Positions 25,757 through 34,156 of a stretch of DNA of 64,000 nt are shown in pieces. Source of the stretch: DAOUKH01 sp964291475. GTDB lineage: Bacteria > Chloroflexota > Dehalococcoidia > SHYB01. The notes under the pieces were generated by a model, which was not told where the DNA came from, did no database searches, and saw nothing but the letters and a program-made list of their open reading frames with translations. Position numbers and translations under genes: made by a program. The stretch's first letter is position 1. Each line of letters starts with the position of its first letter. Where the stretch lies: NCBI GenBank assembly GCA_964291475.2, contig OZ220064.1, positions 1 through 64,000 of the forward strand, read 5' to 3'.

Positions 25757-28033
25757 ATGACCACCACCGCTGACCGTCCCGCCGAGTACAAGGTCGTCGG
25801 CTCCCGGCCCATCCGCCACGACGGCGTCGACAAGGTGACCGGTAAGGCCAAGTACGGCGCCGACTACACCGCTCCCGACCTGCTCCATGGCAAGATTCTG
25901 CGCAGCCCGCACGCCCACGCCCGCATCAAGAGCATCGACACCTCGAAGGCCGAGGCGCTCGACGGCGTCCGCGCCATCGTCACCCACGCCGATTTTTCGG
26001 TGGAGGACGTTCAGGAGAGCGACCTGCGCAAGACGCTCGGCAACATTCCCATCGTCGGAGAGAACGCCCTTGCCAACAAGAAGGCGCTCTACAAGGGACA
26101 TGCCATCGCCGCGGTGGCGGCCACGAGCCCGCACGTTGCCGAGCAAGCCGTCGACCTTATCGAGGTCGAGTACGAAGTGCTGCCGACGGTGCTCGACGTA
26201 AAGGAGGCGATGGCCTCTGGCGCGGCGGTCCTCCATGAGCAGCTCGTCGAGCGGGATGAGAAGCTCCCCGACGTGGGCCAACAGACCAACGTCGCCGCCC
26301 GGCTCCACTTCGCCCGCGGCGACCTCGCGGAAGGCTTCGGGGCGGCCGACGTCGTCGTCGAGCGTGAGCTCGACACACAGCCCGTGCATCAGGGCTATAT
26401 CGAGCCGCACAACACGACGGCCAATTGGAACGCCGACGACAAGGTCACGGTCTGGACGAGCACGCAGGGCGCGTTCAGCATCCGGACGCAGACCGCCGCG
26501 TTGATCGGACTCCCCGAATCGTCGGTGAAGGTTGTGCCGATGGAGATCGGCGGCGGCTTCGGCGGCAAGATCAACGCCTACTTCGATCCCGTCGCCGCCT
26601 TGCTCTCGAAGAAGAGCGGTCAGCCGGTGAAGATCGTGATGAGCCGCCGCGAGGTCTTCGAGGCGACGGGCCCCACCTCCGGCTCCCACATGCGCTGCAA
26701 GATCGGGGCCAAGAAGGACGGCACGATCACCGCCATCGATCTCTGGATGGGCTTCGAGGCCGGCGCCTACCCCGGCTCGCCCGTCGGCGCCGGGTGCATG
26801 TGCGCCATCGCCCCCTATAACGTGGAGAACTTCGTCGTCGACGGCCTCGACGTCGTCGTCAACAAGCCCAGGGTCGCCGCCTACCGCGCCCCCGGCGCGC
26901 CCCAAGCGGCGTACGCCGTCGAGACCGTCATGGACGAGCTTGCCGCCAAGCTCGGCATGGACCCCATGGACCTCCGCCTCAAGAACGTCTCTCAGGAAGG
27001 CGACCGCCAGGTCACCGGCGTGCCCTTCCCCGTCATCGGCGCCGAGAAGGTCGAGCGGGCCATGAAGGAGCATCCGCACTACAGCGCGCCCAAGGGCCCC
27101 AACCAGGGCCGCGGCGCCGCGATGGGCTTCTGGTTCAACGCCGGGATGCAGTCCTCCGCCTCGATCAGCGTCAACACCGACGGCAAGGTCAACCTCGTCA
27201 CCGGCTCCGTCGACATCGGCGGGACCCGCGCCGCGCTGGCGATGCAGGCCGCCGAGGTGCTCGGCCTCGCCGCCGAGGACGTCCACCCCTCCGTCGCCGA
27301 CACCGACTCCATCGGCTACACCGGCGTCACCGGCGGCAGCCGCACCGCCTTCTCCACCGGGATCGCGGTGGTCAGCGCCGCCGAGATGGTCAGAGACCAG
27401 ATGATCGCCCGCGCCGCCACCATGTGGGAGACCCAGCCCGAGGACATCGACTACGTCGACGGCGTCTTCATCTCGAAGAAGGACCCCGAGGACCGGCTGA
27501 CCTTCAAGGAGATCGCCGAAAAGATGAACAACACCGGCGGCCCCATCGTCGCCTCCGCGAGCTCGAACCCCACCGGGGTCGGCCCCTCCTTCGCCGGAGT
27601 GCTCGTCGACGTCACCGTCGATCCCGAGACGGGCAAGGTGGACTTCGACCGCGTCACCGCGTTCCAGGACGTGGGACAGGCGGCGCACCCCAGCTACGTC
27701 GAGGGCCAGATGCAGGGCGGGACCGTCCAGGGTCTCGGCTGGGCGCTGAACGAGGAGTACTACTACGGCGGCGACGGCGTCATGGCGAACTCGAGCTTCC
27801 TCGATTACCGCATGCCCACCAGCTACGACCTGCCGGACGTGGAGACGGTCTTCGCCAACGTGCCGAACCCCGGCCACCCCTTCGGGCTGCGCGGCGTCGG
27901 CGAGGTCTCCATCGTGCCGCCGATGGCCGCCGTGGCCAACGCGATCAACGACGCCATCGGCCGCCGTCTCACCGCGCTGCCGATGAACCCGGGAGCGGTG
28001 CTCCAGGCCTTGGACGAGGAGCCGGAGGGCTAG
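25757..28033 (+). CDS. Xanthine dehydrogenase/aldehyde oxidase-type molybdopterin subunit
   Basis: A 758-aa molybdenum-cofactor-binding large subunit. Order: N-terminal Ald_Xan_dh_C-like hammerhead domain (VVGSRPIRHDGVDKVTGKAKYG), then the Moco-binding domains with EIGGGFGGKINAY, AYRAPGAPQAAYAVE, GSVDIGGTRAALAMQ and the catalytic Glu in LRGVGEVSIVPP. The substrate is unknown. The usual FeS and FAD subunits are not encoded next to it, so they must be elsewhere or the enzyme uses another partner. GAGGAG lies about 8 nt before the ATG. It is convergent with a frameshifted amidohydrolase, which it overlaps by 4 nt. Confidence 0.92.
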   Translation: MTTTADRPAEYKVVGSRPIRHDGVDKVTGKAKYGADYTAPDLLHGKILRSPHAHARIKSIDTSKAEALDGVRAIVTHADFSVEDVQESDLRKTLGNIPIVGENALANKKALYKGHAIAAVAATSPHVAEQAVDLIEVEYEVLPTVLDVKEAMASGAAVLHEQLVERDEKLPDVGQQTNVAARLHFARGDLAEGFGAADVVVERELDTQPVHQGYIEPHNTTANWNADDKVTVWTSTQGAFSIRTQTAALIGLPESSVKVVPMEIGGGFGGKINAYFDPVAALLSKKSGQPVKIVMSRREVFEATGPTSGSHMRCKIGAKKDGTITAIDLWMGFEAGAYPGSPVGAGCMCAIAPYNVENFVVDGLDVVVNKPRVAAYRAPGAPQAAYAVETVMDELAAKLGMDPMDLRLKNVSQEGDRQVTGVPFPVIGAEKVERAMKEHPHYSAPKGPNQGRGAAMGFWFNAGMQSSASISVNTDGKVNLVTGSVDIGGTRAALAMQAAEVLGLAAEDVHPSVADTDSIGYTGVTGGSRTAFSTGIAVVSAAEMVRDQMIARAATMWETQPEDIDYVDGVFISKKDPEDRLTFKEIAEKMNNTGGPIVASASSNPTGVGPSFAGVLVDVTVDPETGKVDFDRVTAFQDVGQAAHPSYVEGQMQGGTVQGLGWALNEEYYYGGDGVMANSSFLDYRMPTSYDLPDVETVFANVPNPGHPFGLRGVGEVSIVPPMAAVANAINDAIGRRLTALPMNPGAVLQALDEEPEG

Positions 28034-29476
28034 CCCGCCTCGCGCGAGTCCCCGAGTAGGGCCGCGACCGCCGCTTCGGCCGGCGTGCCGTCGAAGAAGC
28101 GCGGATCCATCCCGGCGTGGAGGCGCGCCGCGTTGCCGAACGCGAAGTCGCGGAAGTCGTCCTCCGACAGCAGACCGCGCTCGACGAGATCGTAGGCCTC
28201 TTCGACCACGCGGGCCAGGTCGGGCACGTCGTAGTGGCCCATGTCGGAGCCGAGCATCGCCCGCAGACGCGCCCCGTGGGGGTTCGTCCGCGTGTCGAAG
28301 GCCCAGGCCGTGGTCGGATCGTCGGCCTCGCAGCCGAAGTAGAAGTTGTCGACGAACAAATCGCGGAGTTGCTCGCCGCGCTCGACCTGAAGCGCCGCCC
28401 AGTCGTCTTGGTAGAAGGGGCGCGACGACTCGTGCTCGTAGAACGCCCGCAGGGCGTCGAGGCTCCCTCGAACGCGCCCGTCGCCGTACTCCTTCGGCGA
28501 GCGCGAGCAGCGAATCGCGGTCGAGTTGCGACGGATCGACCGCCTCCAGCGCCTGCCGGTTGCGCTTCTCCCACTCGCCCACGATCCCCGCGTAGAGGCT
28601 GCACGCCCCGGAGACGCCCCCTTCGAGGAAGGCGGCCCGCAGCGTGGGGAACCGGCGGGTGACCCCCGCCATGAACAGCGACTTGCAGATCGCCGTGCCG
28701 CCCTCGGAGAAGTGCCCGATGTGGTTGAACGAGAAGTTGGTCACCGACCGGCGGCTGCCCCAGCCACGGCTCCCCGAGTGGAACGTCGGCGCGGCGCCGA
28801 GCTCGACGCACTTGGCCCAGAACGGGTCGTAGTCGTGGTCGCTATCGATTCCCAATGCGTCGAGGCGGCGGTCCTTGGGCGCGCTCGGCACCGGACGCAG
28901 CACGTGCCCCAGGGTGATCACCTTCAGCCCAAGCACCCGGATGGCGTGTTCCGCCTCCGCGATCGCCTCCTCCGGCGTGTGCGACGGCAACACCGCGGCC
29001 GGCGTCATCCGGTCGGCGTAGGGCGCGTAGACCTCGGCGTGCAGCGTGTTGACCGCGCGGCAGCCCACCGCCCGCAGCTCGGGGTCTGCCAGGCTCCGGA
29101 AGGTCAGCGCGTTGGAGGGGTATTGGATGCTGAAGTCGATCCCCAGCTCGTCCATCCGTTCGTAGAGCAGCCGCGGCAGCGACACCGTCGCCCGGTCGAG
29201 CGTGTTCGCCGTGGGGTGCACCCACCACGCCGGGCAGGCCGTCCAATTGTCGCGCCGCTCCTCGTCGGTCATGCGGTACCAGGGATCGAGCACCGCGACG
29301 TCGTGCGTGGGGTCGCCGGCGCGCTCGAAGCGCAGCGCGGCGTCGTTGCCGCCGACCTGCCGGACGGTGTCGAGGAAGGCCGGCCACAGCACCGGCGTCA
29401 GCTCAAGGAAGTGGCCGTCGGCGTCGATGATCGGGTGGCCCAGCGACGCCCTGATCTCCGCCGACCGCGAGGTCAC
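28030..29476 (-). pseudogene. Amidohydrolase-2 family protein, broken by a +1 frameshift
   Basis: From a GTG at 29476 the protein reads VTSRSAEIRASLGHPIIDADGHFLE, a metal-dependent TIM-barrel amidohydrolase start (Asp-x-Asp-x-His type), through TFHSGSRGWGSRR and GVSGACSLYAG. At about 28491 an extra base changes frame; removing one G restores LALAEEYGDGRVRGSLDALRAF. The protein then continues in the second frame (VDNFYFGCEADDPTTAWAF, GSDMGHYDVPD, AFGNAARLHAGMDPRFFDG) to 28030. The repaired length is about 480 aa. It may be a real lesion or a sequencing indel. The GTG overlaps the end of the GNAT gene by 4 nt, and the 3' end overlaps the converging dehydrogenase by 4 nt. Confidence 0.8.
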
Positions 29477-29978
29477 GGCCCGCCCTCCGCCAGGCGCCGC
29501 AGCGCGTCGCCGGTCATGCGGTACGTCGTCCACTCGTCGAGCGGCGCCGCGCCGAGCTTGCGGTAGAAGCCGATGGCCGGCTCGTTCCAGTCGAGCACGG
29601 CCCACTCCAGCCGCCCGCAGTCGCGCTCGACCGCGACGCGGCCCACGTGGCGCAGCAGGCCCCGCCGAAGCCCCGCCCCCGGTGCTCCGGCTTCACGAAC
29701 AGGTCTTCGAGATAGAGCCCCGGCTTCCCCAGGAACGTCGAGTAGCTATGGAAGTAGAGCGCGAACCCGACCGGCTCGCCCTCGACCTCGCCGATGACCG
29801 CCTCGGCGTAGCGCCGGTCGCCGAACAGCGACGCGCGGAGTCCGGCCTCGCCGGCGGACATCTCGTGCGCCAGCCGCTCGTACTCGGCGAGGCCGCGGAT
29901 CAGGTCGAGCAGGACGGGGACGTCGTCGGCCTCTGCGGGACGGATGCGAAAGCCGGGCGGGAGCGCGTGCGTCGGCAT
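29473..29978 (-). pseudogene. GNAT N-acetyltransferase, broken by a -1 frameshift
   Basis: The ATG at 29978 begins MPTHALPPGFRIRPAEADDV, a GNAT fold typical of diamine or spermidine acetyltransferases (YFHSYSTFLGKPGLYLEDLFVKPEHRGRG). A base is missing in a CCCC run (plus strand) near 29671, within the acetyl-CoA loop after RGRG. In the next frame the protein continues LRRGLLRHVGRVAVERDCGR, then WAVLDWNEPAIGFYRKLGA and TGDALRRLAEGGP, to the TGA at 29473. The total of 506 nt is one base short of a multiple of three. The intact product would be about 168 aa. Confidence 0.8.
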
Positions 29979-30078
29979 GGGGCGCAGTCTAGGCGCGTCA
30001 CCGCTGCCGGGCAATGACGGCGGGACGGGCACCTGCTACCGTAGGGCGGCTCGAAAAGGAGCGTCCAGGAGGCAGTCG

Positions 30079-31017
30079 ATGGCCGGCAAGATCGACTTCG
30101 GCATCTACATCCCCCAGCTGCAGTTCAGCTTCGACGACATCCGCGCCCGGGTCGAGAAGGCCGAGGAGCTCGGCTACCGCAACGTCTGGTTCATGGACCA
30201 CTTCTACCCGCCGTTCCTGCCCGACGTGCCCTCGTTCGAGGCCTGGACGCTGGCCTCCGCCCTGGCGCCGGTCACCAGCAGTATCCGGCTCGGCCACCTC
30301 GTCCTTGACAACGCCTTCCGCCACCCCGCCCTCGTCGCCAAGATGGCCTCGTCGCTCGACGTGATCAGCAACGGCCGGCTCGAGCTCGGCCTCGGCACCG
30401 GTTCCTACCCCCGCGAGCACCCGGAGTACGGCATCAACTTCCCCGGCGCGCGCGAGCGCACCGAGCGCCTGGAGGAGTCCATCGACATCATCAAGCTCCT
30501 CTTCACCCAGGAGCGCACGACGTTCAAGGGCAAGTTCTTCGATCTCGAAGACGCGCCGCTCCTACCCAAGTCGGTGCAGCAGCCGCATCCCCCGATCTGG
30601 ATCGGCGGGGCCGGCCCCAAGCTCACCCTGCCGCTCGCCGCGCGCAAGGCCGACGTCTGGAACGCCCCCACCGGCGCCGCCGCCGTAGTCGAGGAGAAGA
30701 TCGAGCTCCTGCAAGCCGAGTGCGCCAAGATCGGCCGCGACCCCGCGACTCTGCAGTACACCCTCGAAGCCGTCCTCGTCATCGTTCCCACCAAGGCCGA
30801 CCTCCCCGACGCCCTCGCCGCCGCGAACCGGCGCTATCCCGGCCCCGGCTTCGGCGTCGAAGCCGCCGGCTACGTCGGCACCCCCGACATGGTCGCCCGC
30901 CGCATCGAGGAGGTCGCCAAGGCCGGCGTCACCCACTTCACCTGGTTCTTCCACGACCGCGGCCGCCTCCCCTCCATCGAGCTCTTCGGCAAAGAGGTCC
31001 TGCCCGCCTTCGCGTAG
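30079..31017 (+). CDS. LLM-class flavin-dependent oxidoreductase
   Basis: A 312-aa bacterial-luciferase-like TIM-barrel protein (FGIYIPQLQFSFDDIRARVEKAEELGYRNVWFMDHF, LGLGTGSYPREHPEYGI, PPIWIGGAGPKLTLPLAARKADVWN). Members use FMNH2 or F420H2 in oxygenation or hydride transfer, and the substrate is not evident. The start at 30079 has AGGAGG about 7 nt upstream; a longer open frame from 29944 lacks a site. Such proteins are abundant in SAR202 Chloroflexota. A DDN-type (possibly F420-using) gene is also present in the window. Confidence 0.9.
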   Translation: MAGKIDFGIYIPQLQFSFDDIRARVEKAEELGYRNVWFMDHFYPPFLPDVPSFEAWTLASALAPVTSSIRLGHLVLDNAFRHPALVAKMASSLDVISNGRLELGLGTGSYPREHPEYGINFPGARERTERLEESIDIIKLLFTQERTTFKGKFFDLEDAPLLPKSVQQPHPPIWIGGAGPKLTLPLAARKADVWNAPTGAAAVVEEKIELLQAECAKIGRDPATLQYTLEAVLVIVPTKADLPDALAAANRRYPGPGFGVEAAGYVGTPDMVARRIEEVAKAGVTHFTWFFHDRGRLPSIELFGKEVLPAFA

Positions 31018-31156
31018 GTCGGCACCTCCGCTGTCACACTACAACAATCCAACCTGTTTCAGGGTTTCGATTCCACTGTCATCTGGGTATCTTGGAGACA
31101 GCCAGAGCGCTATGATGACCTGCCGACGGACGAAGAGCCTAAAAAGATGAAGCCCC

Positions 31157-31170
31157 GCTGACCCGTCAGC
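31157..31170. repeat. Small inverted repeat before the island gene
   Basis: GCTGAC-CC-GTCAGC, 6-bp arms with a 2-bp centre, about 50 nt upstream of the ATG of the AT-richer gene. It could be an operator or simply a chance palindrome. Confidence 0.35.
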
Positions 31171-31220
31171 AGTCTTCTGCGGCAGGGTTGCTGAGACTGA
31201 CATTCGGTAAGAGGAAACTG

Positions 31221-33710
31221 ATGACTAAGGCAGACATCGACCGATATTGTTCCGTCGAAGGGGTCGAGTGTACTCGAAGCGTTGACTACCAAGGAGACTG
31301 GAGTTTCTTTTTCGCCTACCCTTCCACAGCTCACTGGCGTGACTTTTCCAGCCAACTCGTTGACGAGCTGAGTTTGCGGGGAATATCCGGCCAACGCTGG
31401 GAAGATGTCGTGCAGGGCAACCTCATTTTCTCAAAAGTATGCGATGGAATACACTCCCACGACCTCCTATTAGCTGAAGTCACCGAACCTAATCCCAATG
31501 TTCTATTCGAGGTAGGCTACGCGTTAGCCGTCGGAAGACAACCCGTCCTCTTAGTGGACAAGAACCGTCCGGCTTGGGACCGAAGGCTTCTTAGGGCGGT
31601 TGAGAGTTGCCTTTATGAAACTCGCGAAGACATTCACCAGTTTGTTGCTAGATTGATCGGAGGAGAGCGCTCGATATCAAGCAACCCAAACCGACGCCTA
31701 CCATTGCTGGAAAACACTGGGATTTTTGAGCAAGTCTCGATTCCCGGAACCGTATATCATCTCAGGCCTAAGACTCCGACGGACTGGATCCACAGTGTAG
31801 ACAGTGTTCTCCGAGGCAGCTTTTTCAAGTTGACAAGTATGGATCCGACGGATGCCACGTATGATGAATTCTTCCCTCAAGCACGCAAGATTCAAGAGTC
31901 GGAACTAATCGTAGCGTCGTTTTTGAGCAAATCGAACACTGACGCGACTGTACTGAACGCTAATGTTGGGCTCTTGGCAGGATTTGCTGTTGGTCTCGGC
32001 AAGCAAGTGATAGCCTTAGTACAGAAACCCTCAATCCCGATCTTAGACCTGGGTACACTGCTTCGTGAGTTTGAAACCGAAACGGAAGCAAAACGAATCG
32101 TAGAGTTTTGGTTAGAACACCGCACAAAACAGGCCGTTGTACGTACTCAAACGATGGAGCGTTTCGCCGCTCGAAAAAGAGAAGCCGACAAAGTGCGAGG
32201 GGCTTTTCTTGGTCATCCCGATGCTGCACAAGATAACAACCTTCTCGACTATTATGTCCCTACAAAGGAATTCAACGATGCTGTAGAAGGACGTAGGAAT
32301 CTATTCATTGGACGACGTGGATCCGGCAAGAGTGCAACTTTTGCAGCGGTCGTTAACGAATTGGAACAAAAGCCGAATACCGTAGTTGTCCCGATTGCTC
32401 CAGACAATTTCGAACTTGAAAGACTGACAGACTTCTTGGAATCTGACTATGGAAACGTAAACCTCAAACTACTTTATTCAAGTGTTTGGCACTATGTCCT
32501 CCTGTCCGAAATCCTTAAGACCCTCGAACGATCCACGCCTGTTCTCTACACATCACCTGACGATGTGACACGCAACTGGCTGTTCACACACTATCGTGAA
32601 CACGAACAAGAACTGTCTGTCGACTTCGCGACACGGCTAATCGACCAACTGCATGAAGTGGCTGACTCTCCCGCGGACACGGATTTGAAGGAGCGACAAA
32701 ACAAACTCGAAGACTTGGTCAAGAAGCTCCGGGACTATGGACTGGGAAGACACCTTCTTAGATTTGCTAGAGAACAGGGGATGCTGTTCCATGTGGTGAT
32801 CGATGACCTTGACAAGCACTGGCGGCCGGACTCTATCCAGTCAATTGAGCTTCTGATAGGTTTGCTCGACGAAATTGACAGACTAGGCAAATTCTTTGAA
32901 GGGAACTTGAAAACGGCCGTTTTTCTTAGGCAGGATATTTTTGAGAACCTTCAACAACACGACGAGGATTTATCAAAGCGTAACTTCTTGAAGATGGAAT
33001 GGACTCACCTCAATTTGCGGCGCTTGGTAGCAGAACGCATCGCCCATACGGTAAGAATTGAAAACCATGATGACGAACAGACATGGGGGGCACTGTTTGA
33101 ACCCCTGACGAATGCTCAAACTACTTCCGAATACATTTTATCAAGAGTGCTACCCAGACCCCGCGACGTTTTAGACTTCTGCCAAAAGTCAGTGGATCAA
33201 GCACAACGTAATGGCCACGATATCGTCCGGGGCTCCGATGTGCTCGATGCGGAAATCCAGTTTTCAGAGAACGTTTTCTTGTCCGTCAAACTTGAATTCC
33301 AGGCGCTTTATCCTCGCCTTGATGAAACGATGATTGAATTTGCAGGAGCGCCCGAAGTTATGGCATGGCATGACTTTGTGGCTAGGGTCAACGTAGCAAT
33401 CGAGAAGTATAGAGACACTATGGGTGACTGGTACGGGGCTGATAAGCTTGACGCTGAATTTGTTGCTACGGTCTTGTTTCGCATTGGAATGATTGGTTTT
33501 GCAAGAAAAGGTACCCAGCTGTCCTTATTTGCCAACGGCAAGAGTTATTCCGAAAGCCTTAGCCTGGTAAGACCAGCGCCGCAAGTACTGATCCATCCAG
33601 CCTTTGCACGGTTCCTGGAATTGACACCGGTTGTTTCGCAAGCGCGTGCCCAGCTAACCAAGAGCCGAACGAGTGAGTTGCAGATGCCCCTGGATATTGA
33701 CGAGCAGTAG
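31221..33710 (+). CDS. Tandem NDT/TIR-like domains fused to a P-loop ATPase; candidate defence protein
   Basis: An 829-aa protein in clearly AT-richer DNA than its neighbours. Residues ~25-145 form a nucleoside-2-deoxyribosyltransferase/TIR-like domain with AEVTEPNPNVLFEVGYALAV, Glu97 being the expected catalytic Glu. Residues ~195-300 repeat the fold (NANVGLLAGFAVGLG), but Leu252 replaces that Glu. A P-loop ATPase similar to the Sll1717/KAP group follows: AAQDNNLLDYYVPTKEF, Walker A GRRGSGKS (364-371), Walker B FHVVIDDLDKHW (523-534). A helical C-terminal part (about 600-829) is unassigned. The ATG at 31221 has AGAGGA about 7 nt upstream; a TTG at 31188 is in frame. It is a lone gene inserted between two converging genes. 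Such domain mixes are known from abortive-infection proteins, so a defence or signalling role is inferred, not shown. Confidence 0.8.
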   Translation: MTKADIDRYCSVEGVECTRSVDYQGDWSFFFAYPSTAHWRDFSSQLVDELSLRGISGQRWEDVVQGNLIFSKVCDGIHSHDLLLAEVTEPNPNVLFEVGYALAVGRQPVLLVDKNRPAWDRRLLRAVESCLYETREDIHQFVARLIGGERSISSNPNRRLPLLENTGIFEQVSIPGTVYHLRPKTPTDWIHSVDSVLRGSFFKLTSMDPTDATYDEFFPQARKIQESELIVASFLSKSNTDATVLNANVGLLAGFAVGLGKQVIALVQKPSIPILDLGTLLREFETETEAKRIVEFWLEHRTKQAVVRTQTMERFAARKREADKVRGAFLGHPDAAQDNNLLDYYVPTKEFNDAVEGRRNLFIGRRGSGKSATFAAVVNELEQKPNTVVVPIAPDNFELERLTDFLESDYGNVNLKLLYSSVWHYVLLSEILKTLERSTPVLYTSPDDVTRNWLFTHYREHEQELSVDFATRLIDQLHEVADSPADTDLKERQNKLEDLVKKLRDYGLGRHLLRFAREQGMLFHVVIDDLDKHWRPDSIQSIELLIGLLDEIDRLGKFFEGNLKTAVFLRQDIFENLQQHDEDLSKRNFLKMEWTHLNLRRLVAERIAHTVRIENHDDEQTWGALFEPLTNAQTTSEYILSRVLPRPRDVLDFCQKSVDQAQRNGHDIVRGSDVLDAEIQFSENVFLSVKLEFQALYPRLDETMIEFAGAPEVMAWHDFVARVNVAIEKYRDTMGDWYGADKLDAEFVATVLFRIGMIGFARKGTQLSLFANGKSYSESLSLVRPAPQVLIHPAFARFLELTPVVSQARAQLTKSRTSELQMPLDIDEQ

Positions 33711-33737
33711 GAGATGGGAGCGCTGGGCGCGCGTAGG

Positions 33738-34151
33738 CTATTCCGCCCGCGCGAACTTCGGGAGCGCTACGCCCGGGGCGACTTCCCGGAAGGTGACCTG
33801 CACGCGCATCCCGATGTGCAGCTCTTCGGGCGGGACGTCGACCATGTTGCTGATGATGCGCGGCCCCTCGTCCATCTCGACGAGGACGATGCCGTAGGGC
33901 ACCTTCTCCCGCAGCGCCGGCGCGGAGGGGTGGTGGACGACGGTGTAGCTGTGGACCTCGCCCGCTCCCTTCGACCGTACCCACTCGGCGCGCATCGAGC
34001 GGCACTTGGGGCACATCGGACGCGGCGGGTGACGGAACGCCAGGCAGTCGGCGCAGCGCTGGAGCATGAGCTCGCCGCGGGCGCAGCCCGCCCAATACTC
34101 GCGGTCGTCGAAGTCGGCTACCGGGACGGGGCCGAGCAGGTCTTCGCTCAC
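33738..34151 (-). CDS. DUF35 OB-fold/zinc-ribbon protein, thiolase partner
   Basis: A 137-aa protein from a GTG start 5 nt after the thiolase stop. It has a rubredoxin-like zinc ribbon (QRCADCLAFRHPPRPMCPKC) followed by an OB fold (VHSYTVVHHPS, PYGIVLVEMDEGPRIISNMV). In steroid side-chain degradation the DUF35 part of ChsH2 forms a complex with the thiolase-like aldolase Ltp2. The gene order here suggests the same type of partnership. Confidence 0.88.
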   Translation of the reverse strand: MSEDLLGPVPVADFDDREYWAGCARGELMLQRCADCLAFRHPPRPMCPKCRSMRAEWVRSKGAGEVHSYTVVHHPSAPALREKVPYGIVLVEMDEGPRIISNMVDVPPEELHIGMRVQVTFREVAPGVALPKFARAE

Positions 34152-34156
34152 CGCCG

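Noticed and set aside
25733..28020. Very long minus-strand frame antisense to the molybdopterin dehydrogenase
   Set aside because: It is a mirror frame of a clear enzyme; only the part upstream of ~28490 in that frame is real (the amidohydrolase).
31060..31090. tRNA-like GGGTTTCGATTCC stretch at the left edge of the AT-rich island
   Set aside because: No 5-bp T-stem, anticodon arm or acceptor pairing around it; not a tRNA or an att site that I can support.
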